A DNA stretch of 64,000 nt from Bradyrhizobium sp. dw_78 (GCF_018449525.1 NZ_JAAVUS010000005.1:90001-154000); one strand, 5' to 3'; shown: positions 36,716 to 45,992, counted from the first letter of the stretch. Made by a program: numbers and translations. Notes: generated by a model from the sequence alone, not told the origin.

Positions 36716-37758
36716 TTCGGCGCCTCCACGAATTCCGGAGCGGCGGCCTCTCGTCGAAGGTCGCTCTCAGACGGGAAGCGAGGAAGCGCAGGGAGCCTTG
36801 GCAAGAGCGCCGGCGTCCCGGGTCGAGGCGTCTGAATAGGCCAGTTCGCGAGGCTCGGGGGGCGAGCACTCTCGAGCGCGAGCAGCAGCCATTCCGTAGC
36901 CGCCGCCTGGCGTTGGCTCTCGTCGGGCCATTCATCGATTGGGAACAGTGGTGCAAGATCGAGCGGAACCACATGGCGATCCTGCAGAAGCTTGCGCTGC
37001 GCACCCGTCAAATCCAGAATGCCGCAGAGGTAGATTTGACCGACGCTGCTGCCAAGGGTATCGCGAGCCCATCCAGACCACCTAAGGAAATTGGGATCAT
37101 CGCCTGAAAATCCTATGAGACAGAAGGTGTTCTCGACGAAGGCCTGCTGCGCGAGATTCACGAAAGCCGCCGAACGCACCGGATAAGTCCGAAAATCCTC
37201 TTCAGTGACGACGAACGGGCCGGACGAGGGAAAGCTTCCGTGCAGTTTTACGAGGCGCGGGCGGCGCGCTGTAGCCAACTCGAAAGGTGCCTTCACGACG
37301 TCGTAGCGGCGGTAGGGAACATCGTGGGAGGCGCGCTCGAGGAGCGTATCGTAATTTGTCGTAAAGACATCGGACCATGGTAATTTCAGGAGTAAGCGGT
37401 GAAGTGGACCGGGGTCGAAGCTGTTATCTGGGATTGTTGCTATGAGTAATTGGTCGAGCGCAGCCCGACCGTGAGCGGCTTCGTATTCCTCCGCGAGCCG
37501 CAAGGCACCGCTCGTTGAAGTCGCGCGAGCGAAGACGACACGACGCTGCGCTTCGGATAGGGCGGCAGGATAGAGACCAGCAATGAACGCGTCGCCAAGC
37601 TTCCGCCACGTCGGAAATTGCGCGTCGCTGAGCCCGCTTCGCGGTACAGCATTCGCACTCATACCTGCTCCGATCATCACGGCGGCGCGACCAACGTCTC
37701 CCTTTGTGTGAAGAGCTTTGGCGATACGTTCAAGATGGATTGCGTCCTGAAAGTCCAA
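36712..37758 (-). CDS. SIR2-family NADase-like protein
   Basis: 348 residues. VMIGAGMSANAVP is the NAD loop, VFTTNYDTLLERA contains Asn135, LVKLHGSFPSSGP contains His173, and FCLIGFSGDDPNFLRW closes the SIR2 domain at about residue 225. The C-terminal ~80 residues are Pro/Arg-rich. Prokaryotic SIR2 proteins of this type deplete NAD+ during infection. It lies between a small helical protein upstream, which overlaps its start, and the 951-residue partner downstream. Confidence 0.88.
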   Translation of the reverse strand: MDFQDAIHLERIAKALHTKGDVGRAAVMIGAGMSANAVPRSGLSDAQFPTWRKLGDAFIAGLYPAALSEAQRRVVFARATSTSGALRLAEEYEAAHGRAALDQLLIATIPDNSFDPGPLHRLLLKLPWSDVFTTNYDTLLERASHDVPYRRYDVVKAPFELATARRPRLVKLHGSFPSSGPFVVTEEDFRTYPVRSAAFVNLAQQAFVENTFCLIGFSGDDPNFLRWSGWARDTLGSSVGQIYLCGILDLTGAQRKLLQDRHVVPLDLAPLFPIDEWPDESQRQAAATEWLLLALESARPPSLANWPIQTPRPGTPALLPRLPALPRFPSESDLRREAAAPEFVEAPK

Positions 37759-38054
37759 GAATTAACCCCCGTGCTCGTGAGTTTCTCAACAATTAGCACG
37801 AAAGTCCGCATATCTGAGAGTCCGGATGAACACGCCTTTAAAACGTCGCGCGTATATTCCTCAACGCCCATCCAATCCGGGATGCCGGCCCTCTTCAGAA
37901 TCGTGGGTATACGGTCCTGGATAGCGACAAGCAGCGTATTGGCGGGTACGGTCATGATCGTGGTGATGATCTCCAACATCATTTTCAGCATCAATTTCGT
38001 GGACACATGGCCGGCGATGTAGCGCGCTGTCGCCGTTTCGTCCTCCTCAGCCAT
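37677..38054 (-). CDS. small helical protein overlapping the SIR2 start
   Basis: 125 residues. Its first ~95 have coding character (ARYIAGHVSTKLMLKMMLEIITTIMTVPANTLLVAIQDRIPTILKRAGIPDWMGVEEYTRDVLKACSSG), with one amphipathic or membrane-prone helix. The last ~30 residues overlap the SIR2 N-terminus in another frame by 82 bases. Such a long overlap is rare; an indel near 37770 could have extended the frame. No family recognised. Confidence 0.5.
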   Translation of the reverse strand: MAEEDETATARYIAGHVSTKLMLKMMLEIITTIMTVPANTLLVAIQDRIPTILKRAGIPDWMGVEEYTRDVLKACSSGLSDMRTFVLIVEKLTSTGVNSWTFRTQSILNVSPKLFTQRETLVAPP

Positions 38055-38066
38055 GGTCAAGTTTCT

Positions 38067-38315
38067 CTACAACGTGCTTAGATCCTCCGGCACATCCCCG
38101 AACTTCTTGATGACCTTTGCATCGCCGAAGTCGCCGGTGGCGGGATCTCCCGTCCGGCTGAAGGCCACGGCGCCGACATGTCCGGGCTTGCGTGACAAGG
38201 CTTCCGCGCGCATGACGACCGCGACAGGATTGAAACATTCGGTTGGCTCGCCGGCCGCAATGCCATCGTCGGCAGCGACGAAAGGCAGCGCCACGAAGTA
38301 GGTTACTTCCGCCAT
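38067..38315 (-). CDS. small conserved-looking protein of the SIR2 operon
   Basis: 82 residues with an excellent ribosome site (AGGAGG, 5 bases). The start MAEVTYFVALPFVAADDGIAAGEP reads as a beta strand followed by a loop; VGAVAFSRTGDPATGDFGDAKVIKKFGDVP follows. No membrane helix or catalytic motif. It lies 12 bases before the next gene and 9 after the preceding stop, clearly in one operon. Confidence 0.65.
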   Translation of the reverse strand: MAEVTYFVALPFVAADDGIAAGEPTECFNPVAVVMRAEALSRKPGHVGAVAFSRTGDPATGDFGDAKVIKKFGDVPEDLSTL

Positions 38316-38324
38316 GGCTTCCTC

Positions 38325-38534
38325 CTAGCCGGAATAGGTGTGAAATCTCCCGCGCACAAAGGCGTGAGAAACGGCCTTCATCAATTCACCCACCTCAAAT
38401 TCCAAATAGTCATTAGCGACGATCAGCGCGCGGATGGTCGACCGCATGTCGCCATCACATGCCGCGATGGCCTGGTCGACGGCAGCCTCCAGTCCGTCCG
38501 CCTCCTGTGTGTTCGGTTGTGAACCAGAGGACAT
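38325..38534 (-). CDS. small helical protein, first gene of the SIR2 operon
   Basis: 69 residues. EAAVDQAIAACDGDMRSTIRALIVANDYLEFEVGELMKAVSHAFVRGRFH is two or three helices. Such short proteins occur next to mobile-element genes in bradyrhizobia, but I do not know a function. It is separated from the next gene by 9 bases. Confidence 0.6.
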   Translation of the reverse strand: MSSGSQPNTQEADGLEAAVDQAIAACDGDMRSTIRALIVANDYLEFEVGELMKAVSHAFVRGRFHTYSG

Positions 38535-38874
38535 GACGCTGTTCCAGGTTGACCAATCAGGGTCTATGTTCCTATTTTGTTCTTATGGAGTCAACCCGTC
38601 GTTTTGAGCGGCCTGGGCCCTGATCCGGGAGAATTCCGAGTGCGACTCGAAGCCGTTGCGCAGGACGGTCTATCGATCGCATGGAAGCCGCGCGTCGAGG
38701 GCTCCGACAAAATCGACTGACACCGGACTGGGACGGCGCACGGCATCTCAAGCATAGCTAGCCGGAACCAAGTACGCAGCGCATCGCTTCTCTCACGCCG
38801 ATGACGGATCACATTAAGGCTGATCCCGCGGACTGCCCGCGCGCCATGGCGTCGATCGTGCTGACTGATGCCGA
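38535..38874. other. Intergenic region upstream of the SIR2 operon
   Basis: Presumably the promoter region of the minus-strand SIR2 operon. No supported gene. Confidence 0.4.
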
Positions 38875-39150
38875 CTACCGACACCTAGTCCTTCGTGCGT
38901 TGCGAATTCTCCCGGACAGTTTGCCGGCATGCGTGCATTGCGTCGATCTGCGGTGCCGCACCGGCGGGCGGTCGGCCGATACCGTGGCGTTGGGGGCCAT
39001 CGATGGCGGGGGTAACTCCGGCTGAAACTGGTGCTGCTGAATGATGTCGACGGCGTTCGGTCCGAGGTCGATCGCTTGCGCCGGCCCCACAGCGGCAAGG
39101 AGAATTACAACCAACCAGGTAACGAAACAACTACGGATTGACACTGCCAT
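38875..39150 (-). CDS. small exported protein
   Basis: 91 residues with a convincing signal peptide (SIRSCFVTWLVVILLAAVGPAQA|ID), then a Pro/Gln-rich segment and a basic tail. The AAGAGG box before the ATG is only one base away, so the start is uncertain. The basic tail may be out-of-frame read-through after an indel. It is divergent from the exported-protein gene at 39204. Confidence 0.45.
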   Translation of the reverse strand: MAVSIRSCFVTWLVVILLAAVGPAQAIDLGPNAVDIIQQHQFQPELPPPSMAPNATVSADRPPVRHRRSTQCTHAGKLSGRIRNARRTRCR

Positions 39151-39157
39151 GCCTCTT

Positions 39158-39170
39158 GTCCAATTTGGAC
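39158..39170. promoter_or_regulatory. Palindrome between divergent exported-protein genes
   Basis: GTCCAA-T-TTGGAC is perfect. Its half-site resembles that of the RES/Xre operator at 17850 (TTTGGA/TCCAAA). Confidence 0.4.
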
Positions 39171-39203
39171 GTCCGATTTTCTCGGGGTGCTTGGGGGAGC
39201 ATC

Positions 39204-40551
39204 ATGGATATTTCGTGCCGATTGCTTTCGCTTACAACAGTTTTTGTGCTCGCGGTCGGCGCTTCGACGCTGCCGCAGATTGGCAAGGCCAACGCCCAGG
39301 CCGATCTCAACATCCAGTCCAGGATCGACGCGGTCACGACGCCCTTCCAGGTGCAACCCATCCCGGTCACGCCGACCGGTGGCCCGGCAGCACCCCCCGA
39401 ACCCGGACCCATGCGACGGGTGTTCGTCAATGAGCCTGCCTGCTTCGAGCAGGACCATCGTTGTCTTAGTGCGGCCGAAGTCGAAGCTCTCGTCAAGCCG
39501 CGCCGGAACGAGCCGAGGCTGCTCACCCTGACGCCAAGTGTGACGAACGCCCCTTACCGAACTCCAGAGCGAGGACACGCCGATCGTTCGCAAGCGGGCG
39601 ATCATCAAGGCACTGGGGCTTCCGATCAACATCAAACCCGGCAAGCGAAAGGCATTGCTGGCCCCGCCCAACATCAAACCCGGCAAGGGAGAAAATACGG
39701 CGCCAACCCAGCCCACAACCGTCAAGTTCATCTTCCCGCTCGGGCCCACCTACGAGTCCAATGCGACCAAATCGGACGCATTGCCTCACGCTGACAGCTC
39801 CATTTCGCTCGGCGGCGGATTCCAGCTCACCACCCAGGGCTTTCGCAATCTCGACGTCATCGGCGTGACCGCCGGAACGACGTCGACCCGCTACTCTCAC
39901 CTGACAGGCAGCAGCCTCGACATCCTGACGACGACCGCACAGTATCAGCTCTTTCTCGGCGCATATGACGGCAACAGCAAGCCTCTGGATCTCTCCCACG
40001 GCACGCTGGTGCCGAGCGGCCAGGTAAGCTTCAACACGCTGACATTCGGATTGCAGAATTCGACGGCTTTTGCGCCGACGTTCCGGGCCGAAACCCTCAA
40101 CCTGCTGACGCCGACCGTCGTGTATAGCTGGCAGAATTTGCCCCTCAGCAGCGGTGAACCCTGCGCGACGAAGCTGAACCCGAGGCCTGACGCGGCCTCC
40201 TTCTGCTACTACAGCGACGTGAGCCTGTCGGTAGGCCATACGTCGTCCGACAATCACCTGCAGGAGAACACCAATTTCGGGGTTTCGACGACCCTGGGCG
40301 ACCGCATCAGAGGCACCGATGTCGTGGCCGCCCTGGGCACAGCGATATCCGGCAAGGTCTATGACAGCGTTCCGGGTGGCCGAAGCGACATGCTGCTGCA
40401 GATTGGACCAAAGCTGCAATATGCTCCTGCCAGCACAGTCGTCACGTCTCTCGGCGTCACCTACAACAGGAACTATTCAAACGTTGCCGCCGCCGAATGG
40501 CACGGCTGGGTCATTCAGTCGACGGTGCAACTCATGCTCACACCGCAATAA
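39204..40551 (+). pseudogene. exported/outer-membrane-like protein, one frameshift
   Basis: The ATG at 39204 starts a signal peptide (CRLLSLTTVFVLAVGASTLPQIGKANAQ) and runs to about 39550 (SVTNAP). The coding then moves one frame (LTELQSEDTPIVRKRAIIKALG...) and continues to 40551 as a beta-rich domain with alternating hydrophobic residues ending VIQSTVQLMLTP. One indel in or near the CCCC run at 39550-39553 would restore about 448 codons. The C-terminal part resembles an outer-membrane beta-barrel. No family recognised. Confidence 0.65.
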
Positions 40552-41017
40552 TCCGCAACACAGGACGGGGGCAATAGTCTCGCCCGCGCCGAGTCGCATG
40601 GAGACCGCCGCAAAAATGGACGCATGGCCGCCCGAAATCCCGCTCGCGGAGAAGGACCGCGCAAGGTTGATCGATCGCGAGAGAATTGACACCTGGCGTT
40701 GAGTCATGGCGCGGGTCGGACGCCATATTCAGGAGTGTGGCGCGTCCGCATTCGCGGATCAGGCTCTCGTGAACCGCGCCGCCGGGGCGTCGCGGCCTGC
40801 GGCATCGATCCTTCGCGCAAGATCAGATCATGCTCGTCGCCGGGGCAGAAACGAAAAACCGGACCTTTATGCAGCAGCTACCTGCACAAAGGTCCGATCT
40901 TATCTCGCCTTGCCGCAATGCCGACCGATTGCAAAGGACAATCCAGATCCTCTGGAGAGGCTTCGCTCTGCGTCGGGCTGTGACCCGGAGGCGGCAAGCT
41001 CTCAGTCGCGGATGCGA
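40552..41017. other. Intergenic region with hairpin
   Basis: No supported protein gene. It contains the 9-bp stem CGGACCTTT/AAAGGTCCG at 40860-40896 described separately. Confidence 0.4.
40860..40896. other. Strong hairpin, possible small RNA or binding site
   Basis: CGGACCTTT and AAAGGTCCG pair perfectly around a 19-base loop that itself contains GCAG/CTGC. No T tract follows on the plus strand. Confidence 0.4.
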
Positions 41018-41104
41018 CTACTTCTTTTTCTTTGAAGTCTTCTTTGCCACCTTCTTGGTGGCTGCCTTCGCGGTCTTCTTTGCCTTCTTCGCTTTCTTGG
41101 CCAT
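41018..41104 (-). CDS. 28-residue lysine-rich histone-like peptide
   Basis: The ATG is preceded by GAGGA at 5 bases. The 28 codons encode 15 Lys and 7 Ala with Thr, Val and Ser, in AKK-type repeats like the C-terminal tail of histone H1 or AlgP, then TAG. The peptide could bind DNA or RNA non-specifically. It is free-standing and not a fragment with an obvious parent nearby. Gene prediction tools would usually skip it. Confidence 0.55.
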   Translation of the reverse strand: MAKKAKKAKKTAKAATKKVAKKTSKKKK

Positions 41105-41650
41105 GTCGTCCTCTGTAAAAAAACTGGCTCAGTGAACATGCACACGCCGTGGATCGACATGCACAACATTAAGACGATACCACAAATGCAAAATTGATAC
41201 CAACGCGTCGTGAACTCACTCTTGAGTCACTCGCCGGGGGCAGTCGGTCCCGCGTCCCGCCTTCGGCGGCGCTATGCTGACGCGCCTGCGGCTGCCCTGT
41301 TAATCGGTCTCGCGACCCGCGAGTGGTCTCCGCTGACGCTCCGCTCATACGCTTCTTTTTCTTATTGAAGAACTATGGAGCTCCGCCCCTCGCGCGCACC
41401 AGGGTGAAGCGCCGGCCAACGCCGGCGCCGACCCGAGCGGTATCCCCGGTCTTCCGCGCTTCCTCACATCTTGAATCGTCGCGGCCATCCATACGCTTGT
41501 GCAGACCCGCTCTTCGAGCGGCCCTTGCGGGCGGGCGATCCCCCTCCACCCGGGTCGCCCTGGCACTTGCTACCCCCGGTCTCGCCGACGGGCAGGGGTG
41601 CAGGCGCGAGGTGCGCGCCTCGCACCCATGCCCTCAAAAGGAGATTGATC
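41105..41650. other. GC-rich leader upstream of parB-like gene
   Basis: No supported gene. Contains short inverted GC-rich segments such as CCGGCCAACGCCGG and GCGGCCCTTGCGGGCGGG, common in front of this ParB family in conjugative elements. Confidence 0.4.
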
Positions 41651-43693
41651 ATGTCGGCCAAGCACGTTGAAATCGTTACGGAGAGCGGGACCGAAAGTTT
41701 CATTCCGCTCAACAAGCTCAAGAAATCGCCAAAGAATGCCCGCAAGACCCCGCACAGCGAGGCGTCGATCGAGGCTTATGCGGCCAGCATCGCCGCCAAA
41801 GGCATCCTGCAAAATCTTGTCGTCGAGCCGGAATTTGATCCGGACGGCGTGGCGACCGGGTTTTATTTCGTCACCATCGGCGAGGGCCGCAGGCTGGCGC
41901 AGCTTCTGCGGGTCAAGCGCAAGGAAATCAAGAAGACCGAACCGATCCGCTGTGTCATCGACACCACCAACGATCCCCACGAAATCAGCCTCGATGAGAA
42001 CGTCACCCGCGAGAACATGCATCCCGCCGACCAGTTCGAGGCCTTCAAGAAGCTGGCGGAAGAACGTGGGTACGGCGCGGAAGAAATCGCCGCCCGGTTC
42101 GGCGTCACGCCGCTGGTGGTGCGGCAGCGCCTGCGCTTGGGCGCGGTGTCGCCCAGACTGATGCAAATCTACCGCGACGGCGATCTGGCGCTCGACCAGT
42201 TGATGGCCTTTGCGATTACCGAGGATCATGCCCGGCAGGAAGCCGCCTATGAGCGGCTATCCTATAACCGCGACGCCAGCACGATCCGCCGCATGCTGAC
42301 AGAGGCCAACGTCGCCGCCACGGATCGCCGCGCGATCTTTGTCGGTGCGGAAAAATATACGGAAGTGGGCGGCACGATCCTGCGCGACCTCTTCACCGAG
42401 GATCGCGGCGGCTATTTTGAGGACGTGGCGCTGCTCGACCTGCTTGTCATGGCGAAGCTTGGACGCGAAGCCAGCGCCCTGATGGAAGCCGAAGGTTGGA
42501 AATGGGCGCAGGTTTTCCTCGACTACCCGCACAGCCATGGGCTGCGCCGGACTTATCCGCAAGCCGTGAAATTGTCGGCGGAAGATCAGGCCGCCCTGGA
42601 TGCCGCGCAAGTCGAGTTCGACACCCTGACGGCGCAACATGCGAGCGCCGAAGAACTGCCCGATGAGGCCGATGCGCGCCTCAGTGAGCTCGAGGCAGAG
42701 ATCGAGCGGCTGGAGGCCAAGCGTCAGGCCTACGACTCCGCCGACATCGCGCGTTGCGGGGCCTTTGTCATCCTCAATCATGACGGGACGTTGCGCATTG
42801 AGCGCGGTTTTATGCTGGCCGAGGACGAGAAACCGGAGCCGGAAACGCATGACGTGAGCGGCGAAGGCGAGGGCGGTCACCCCGTCAATGAGGGCGGCGG
42901 CACCATCCGGAACGGCGAGCCCGGCGGTGAGAGCTCAGATGCAGAGGACGAGGACGCCGACGATTCCAAGCCGCTATCGGATATCCTGATCCGCGATCTC
43001 ACCGCGCATCGCACCCTCGGGCTTCGCCTCGCCGTGAGCGAGCACCCGGAAATCGCGATCATTGCCGCGACCCACGCGCTGTCGGCGCAAATCTTCTATC
43101 GCGGCGCGGACGCCCATGTTCTCGATATTCGCCCGGTCTGCACTGTGCTGGCCTCCCATGCCGATCGCATCGAGGATACCAAAGCGGGGAAGGCATGGGC
43201 GGACCATCATGCCCGTTGGGCGGCGCAGATGCCGTGCGACGTGACCGATCTGTGGGCCTTTGTCGTGGAGTTGGACCATGACAGCCGCATGGCGCTGTTC
43301 GCGCATTGCGTCGCATGGACGGTCAACGCGGTGAAGCTGCCGATGGACCGCAGGCCCCGGGCGATGGCCGCGGCGGACAGGCTGGCGGAAGCCGTGTCGC
43401 TCGACATGACCGCGCATTGGGTGCCGACGGTGCGGACCTATCTCGGTCGTGTCACCAAGACGCGTATCCTTGATGCCGTGCGGGAAGCCGTCAGCATCGA
43501 GGCCGCTGACCGCATGGCGGCCATGAAGAAGCAGGACATGGCGGAAGCCGCCGAGCAGTTGCTGGCCGCAACCGGCTGGCTGCCTGCGCTGATGCGGACG
43601 TCGCGCGCCGCGCAAGCGGGCGATGGCCAACCGCAGGCGGGTGGTGTTGCCGAAGGCAATCATGTCGAGGCCTATTCCGACGCTGCCGAGTAA
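41651..43693 (+). CDS. ParB/RepB/Spo0J family protein of an integrative element
   Basis: 680 residues from an ATG with AAGGAG seven bases upstream. The ParB nuclease-like N-domain is LKKSPKNARKTPHSEASIEAYAASIAAKGILQNLVV and TIGEGRRLAQLLRVKR. RENMHPADQFEAFKKLAEERGYGAEEIAARFGVTPLVVRQRLRLG is the helix-turn-helix. The long C-terminal part includes a coiled coil and an acidic linker (DAEDEDADDSK). This large ParB form is a hallmark of alphaproteobacterial conjugative elements with DUF736 genes, acting in maintenance or regulation. No ParA is adjacent. Confidence 0.9.
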   Translation: MSAKHVEIVTESGTESFIPLNKLKKSPKNARKTPHSEASIEAYAASIAAKGILQNLVVEPEFDPDGVATGFYFVTIGEGRRLAQLLRVKRKEIKKTEPIRCVIDTTNDPHEISLDENVTRENMHPADQFEAFKKLAEERGYGAEEIAARFGVTPLVVRQRLRLGAVSPRLMQIYRDGDLALDQLMAFAITEDHARQEAAYERLSYNRDASTIRRMLTEANVAATDRRAIFVGAEKYTEVGGTILRDLFTEDRGGYFEDVALLDLLVMAKLGREASALMEAEGWKWAQVFLDYPHSHGLRRTYPQAVKLSAEDQAALDAAQVEFDTLTAQHASAEELPDEADARLSELEAEIERLEAKRQAYDSADIARCGAFVILNHDGTLRIERGFMLAEDEKPEPETHDVSGEGEGGHPVNEGGGTIRNGEPGGESSDAEDEDADDSKPLSDILIRDLTAHRTLGLRLAVSEHPEIAIIAATHALSAQIFYRGADAHVLDIRPVCTVLASHADRIEDTKAGKAWADHHARWAAQMPCDVTDLWAFVVELDHDSRMALFAHCVAWTVNAVKLPMDRRPRAMAAADRLAEAVSLDMTAHWVPTVRTYLGRVTKTRILDAVREAVSIEAADRMAAMKKQDMAEAAEQLLAATGWLPALMRTSRAAQAGDGQPQAGGVAEGNHVEAYSDAAE

Positions 43694-44848
43694 CCAGCGT
43701 GGCTGGGATCGCTTGGGCGGTCCCGGCTTGCTGTCATGCAACTGTCGAAATGTTCGGCCGCGCGCCTTAAGGCACACGGCCGAATCCACCTTTGAGACTG
43801 CCAACAATCTAGAATCATAGCTAGGTCAGGACCTGACAACACAGCGTCTATTGTCCACTCTTGGCACTTTTTGGACGAGAGTCACTGAACCGACGATATC
43901 CGCTCGTCGGTAAAACGCGGACCTTTAGAAAGCAACCGGTGACGTCGTAGTCTGACCCTGAACGGATCTAGCGCCGCTTTGGTCGCGGTGCAAAATTCAA
44001 GAATTCTGCACAGAAATTTCGAGCTTACATTACCAACAGCTTAGCCCATGCATGAATTAGGTGCATATCGCCGCCTATGTCTGTTCCTGGCACTTTTCGG
44101 AAGTGCCGCAATGACCGACTTGAGTCCGGAATGCGCACCAAAGCGGACGTCCGACGGCTGCCCGACTTATGGGTTCACGCCCAAGAACGTCAGACTCTTT
44201 CCGCTAAAAGCCGATGGGGAAGGCGAGTTACGACTCGCGCCCGTTAGCCCGGTCCGAAAGGCGATGCGGTACATCAATTCAGTCGAACCAGTCGCCGTTG
44301 CGGCGCGACCAGATCAGCGTGAAGCTGGCGTCGACGCCCTGGCGTTCATCTGCATGGGTAGATGTGTGACGGGCGTATCGAACATCCCTGACGCGGAGAT
44401 TGCGAACTGACCTTTGTCGGTCTTCGGTCGAGGCGCGCCAATGTCGCGCAGAGATGCAAAATCGTGCTCCGTTGTTCGAAAGGCTCGCGCCTTTGCTTCT
44501 GTTGATGCGCGAGCTCCAGTCTTGTGCGACCGGCGATGCCGTGTCCGTGTGGTGACGATGGCAGTGACAGCGGTCTCTATCAGTTGTTTGATGGGCGCGT
44601 CCCACGCGACCTCGAATGGACGGATTAGGCCCGAGGGCCGGCTGCGCCTCGATCGCCTTCCCGCAACGGGTCCGCCGGCTTTTTTCCCCTGCCGCGAAGG
44701 GGCGGCATTCCTCGCGAAACAAAAAAGCCGTCTGCCGCCGTCCTCCGCTGCGCTGCGGGCCTGACGGCTGCGGGCCGATCGCTCCTCGGGCCAAGGACCG
44801 CCATCGAGGCTGCGATGGTCGCGGCCCGACAACAGAACGGAGACCACC
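43694..44848. other. Gap with an inverted fragment of the DUF736 gene
   Basis: No intact gene is supported. On the minus strand at 44287-44319 lies a 33-base exact copy of the DUF736 3' end (coding LIWSRRNGD), inverted relative to the gene at 44849. The last ~200 bases are a GC-rich leader with hairpin potential (GGCTTTTTTCCCCTGCCGCG). Confidence 0.55.
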
Positions 44849-45160
44849 ATGGCTACCATCGGAACCTTCACTACGTCGGACAACGGTTACACCGGATCGG
44901 TCAAGACGCTCACGCTCAACGTCAAGGCGAAGTTCGTCGCGACCGAGAAGGATAACGACAAGGCGCCCGACTATCGCATCTTCGCCGGCAATACCGAGTT
45001 TGGCGCCGCCTGGAAGAAGACCGCGAAAGAGACCAGCCGCGAATATCTCTCGGTCAAGCTGGACGATCCAAGCTTCCCGGCCCCGATCTACGCCTCGCTG
45101 GTGAAGGGCGAGGGCGACGACAGCCACACGCTGATCTGGTCGCGCCGCAACGGCGACTGA
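44849..45160 (+). CDS. DUF736 family protein, copy 1
   Basis: 103 residues. [79 protein letters not shown] and the closing LIWSRRNGD are the full DUF736 domain. The family is nearly always found in integrative and conjugative elements next to ParB; its molecular role is unknown. A strong terminator follows. Confidence 0.93.
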   Translation: MATIGTFTTSDNGYTGSVKTLTLNVKAKFVATEKDNDKAPDYRIFAGNTEFGAAWKKTAKETSREYLSVKLDDPSFPAPIYASLVKGEGDDSHTLIWSRRNGD

Positions 45161-45178
45161 TCGAGACGGATCGACGCG

Positions 45179-45205
45179 CCCCGCCTCTTCGGAGGCGGGG
45201 CTTTT
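45179..45205 (+). terminator. Rho-independent terminator after DUF736 copy 1
   Basis: CCCCGCCTC, tetraloop TTCG, GAGGCGGGG, then CTTTT. A 9-bp perfect GC-rich stem. Confidence 0.9.
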
Positions 45206-45376
45206 CCGCGCTTATAGCCACTGTCACGCCGAAGGAAGAGGGAAGACCTCCGGTCTCCTTGGTTTTGAACGATCGCTAAGGTCCGGCGCGCGACCGACGT
45301 CATCCACTGTGGTCCAGCCTTGACGTTGCGACGGCTTGGACGGTCCGACCGTGACCGGGTGGACACGGTCGCTTAG

Positions 45377-45620
45377 CTAACTCTTGCTGCGGACCGACTT
45401 GGACCCGCGCCGAAGCAGCTCGTCGGGCTCGACGTCGAGCAGCTCGGCGAACTTGCCGACCATGGTCGATGGTTACGGCCTAAATGCCCCGTTCGAGCGA
45501 ACTGATATAAGTGCGGTCGACATCGCTTCATGCGCCAGGGCCTCCTGCGACAGGCCTTTGGCCTGGCGACGGCAGCGCAAATTGCGAGCGAACCTCCCCA
45601 GCCTTCCTGACTATTCGTGG
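45377..45620 (-). pseudogene. Xre-type helix-turn-helix repressor, two frameshifts
   Basis: Three segments in different frames join into one Xre domain: LGRFARNLRCRRQAKGLSQEALAHEA, then DVDRTYISSLERGI, then a final FAELLDVEPDELLRRGSKSVRSKS. Each switch is explained by one missing base (near 45530 and 45485). The intact relative would be a ~75-residue repressor typical of conjugative elements. Its loss may derepress element genes. Confidence 0.75.
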
Positions 45621-45728
45621 AAAAAACCCCGCGATCTGTTAATTATCCAGCAATTGTCACCAGCCTGAAGCAGGCACGCCGTATGCTTCGGCTCCGAAAA
45701 AGTCAGAAGACGGGCGCGGGTTCTCGCC

Positions 45729-45992
45729 ATGACCATTGTTGCATTTAACGACTGTCCCCCAGACCTGCCGCATGTCACGCCGTACGACGAGCGGCACCTC
45801 AAAACCTACCTCCGGCTGCTCGACGCCGATGAAGAAGGCGCCGATTGGCGCGAAGTGGTGAAGGTGATTTTCGGCCTTGATGCCGAGCAGGAGCCGGACC
45901 GCGCGCGTGGCGTGCATAACAGTCATCTTGCTCGCGCAAGGTGGATGACGAAGGCTGGATATCGCGACCTGCTCAAGCCGCCGTTGCAATGA
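45729..45992 (+). CDS. small DUF2285 domain protein
   Basis: 87 residues. PYDERHLKTYLRLLDADEEGADWREVVKVIFGLD and HNSHLARARWMTKAGYRDLL are the DUF2285 core, a DNA-binding domain found in conjugative elements, often with DUF6499. Here it is a complete single-domain protein. It precedes the broken DUF6499-DUF2285 gene. Confidence 0.85.
   Translation: MTIVAFNDCPPDLPHVTPYDERHLKTYLRLLDADEEGADWREVVKVIFGLDAEQEPDRARGVHNSHLARARWMTKAGYRDLLKPPLQ

Noticed and set aside
44048..44410. 120-codon frame in the gap before DUF736
   Set aside because: It runs through the inverted DUF736 scar in an unrelated frame, so it cannot be an old gene.
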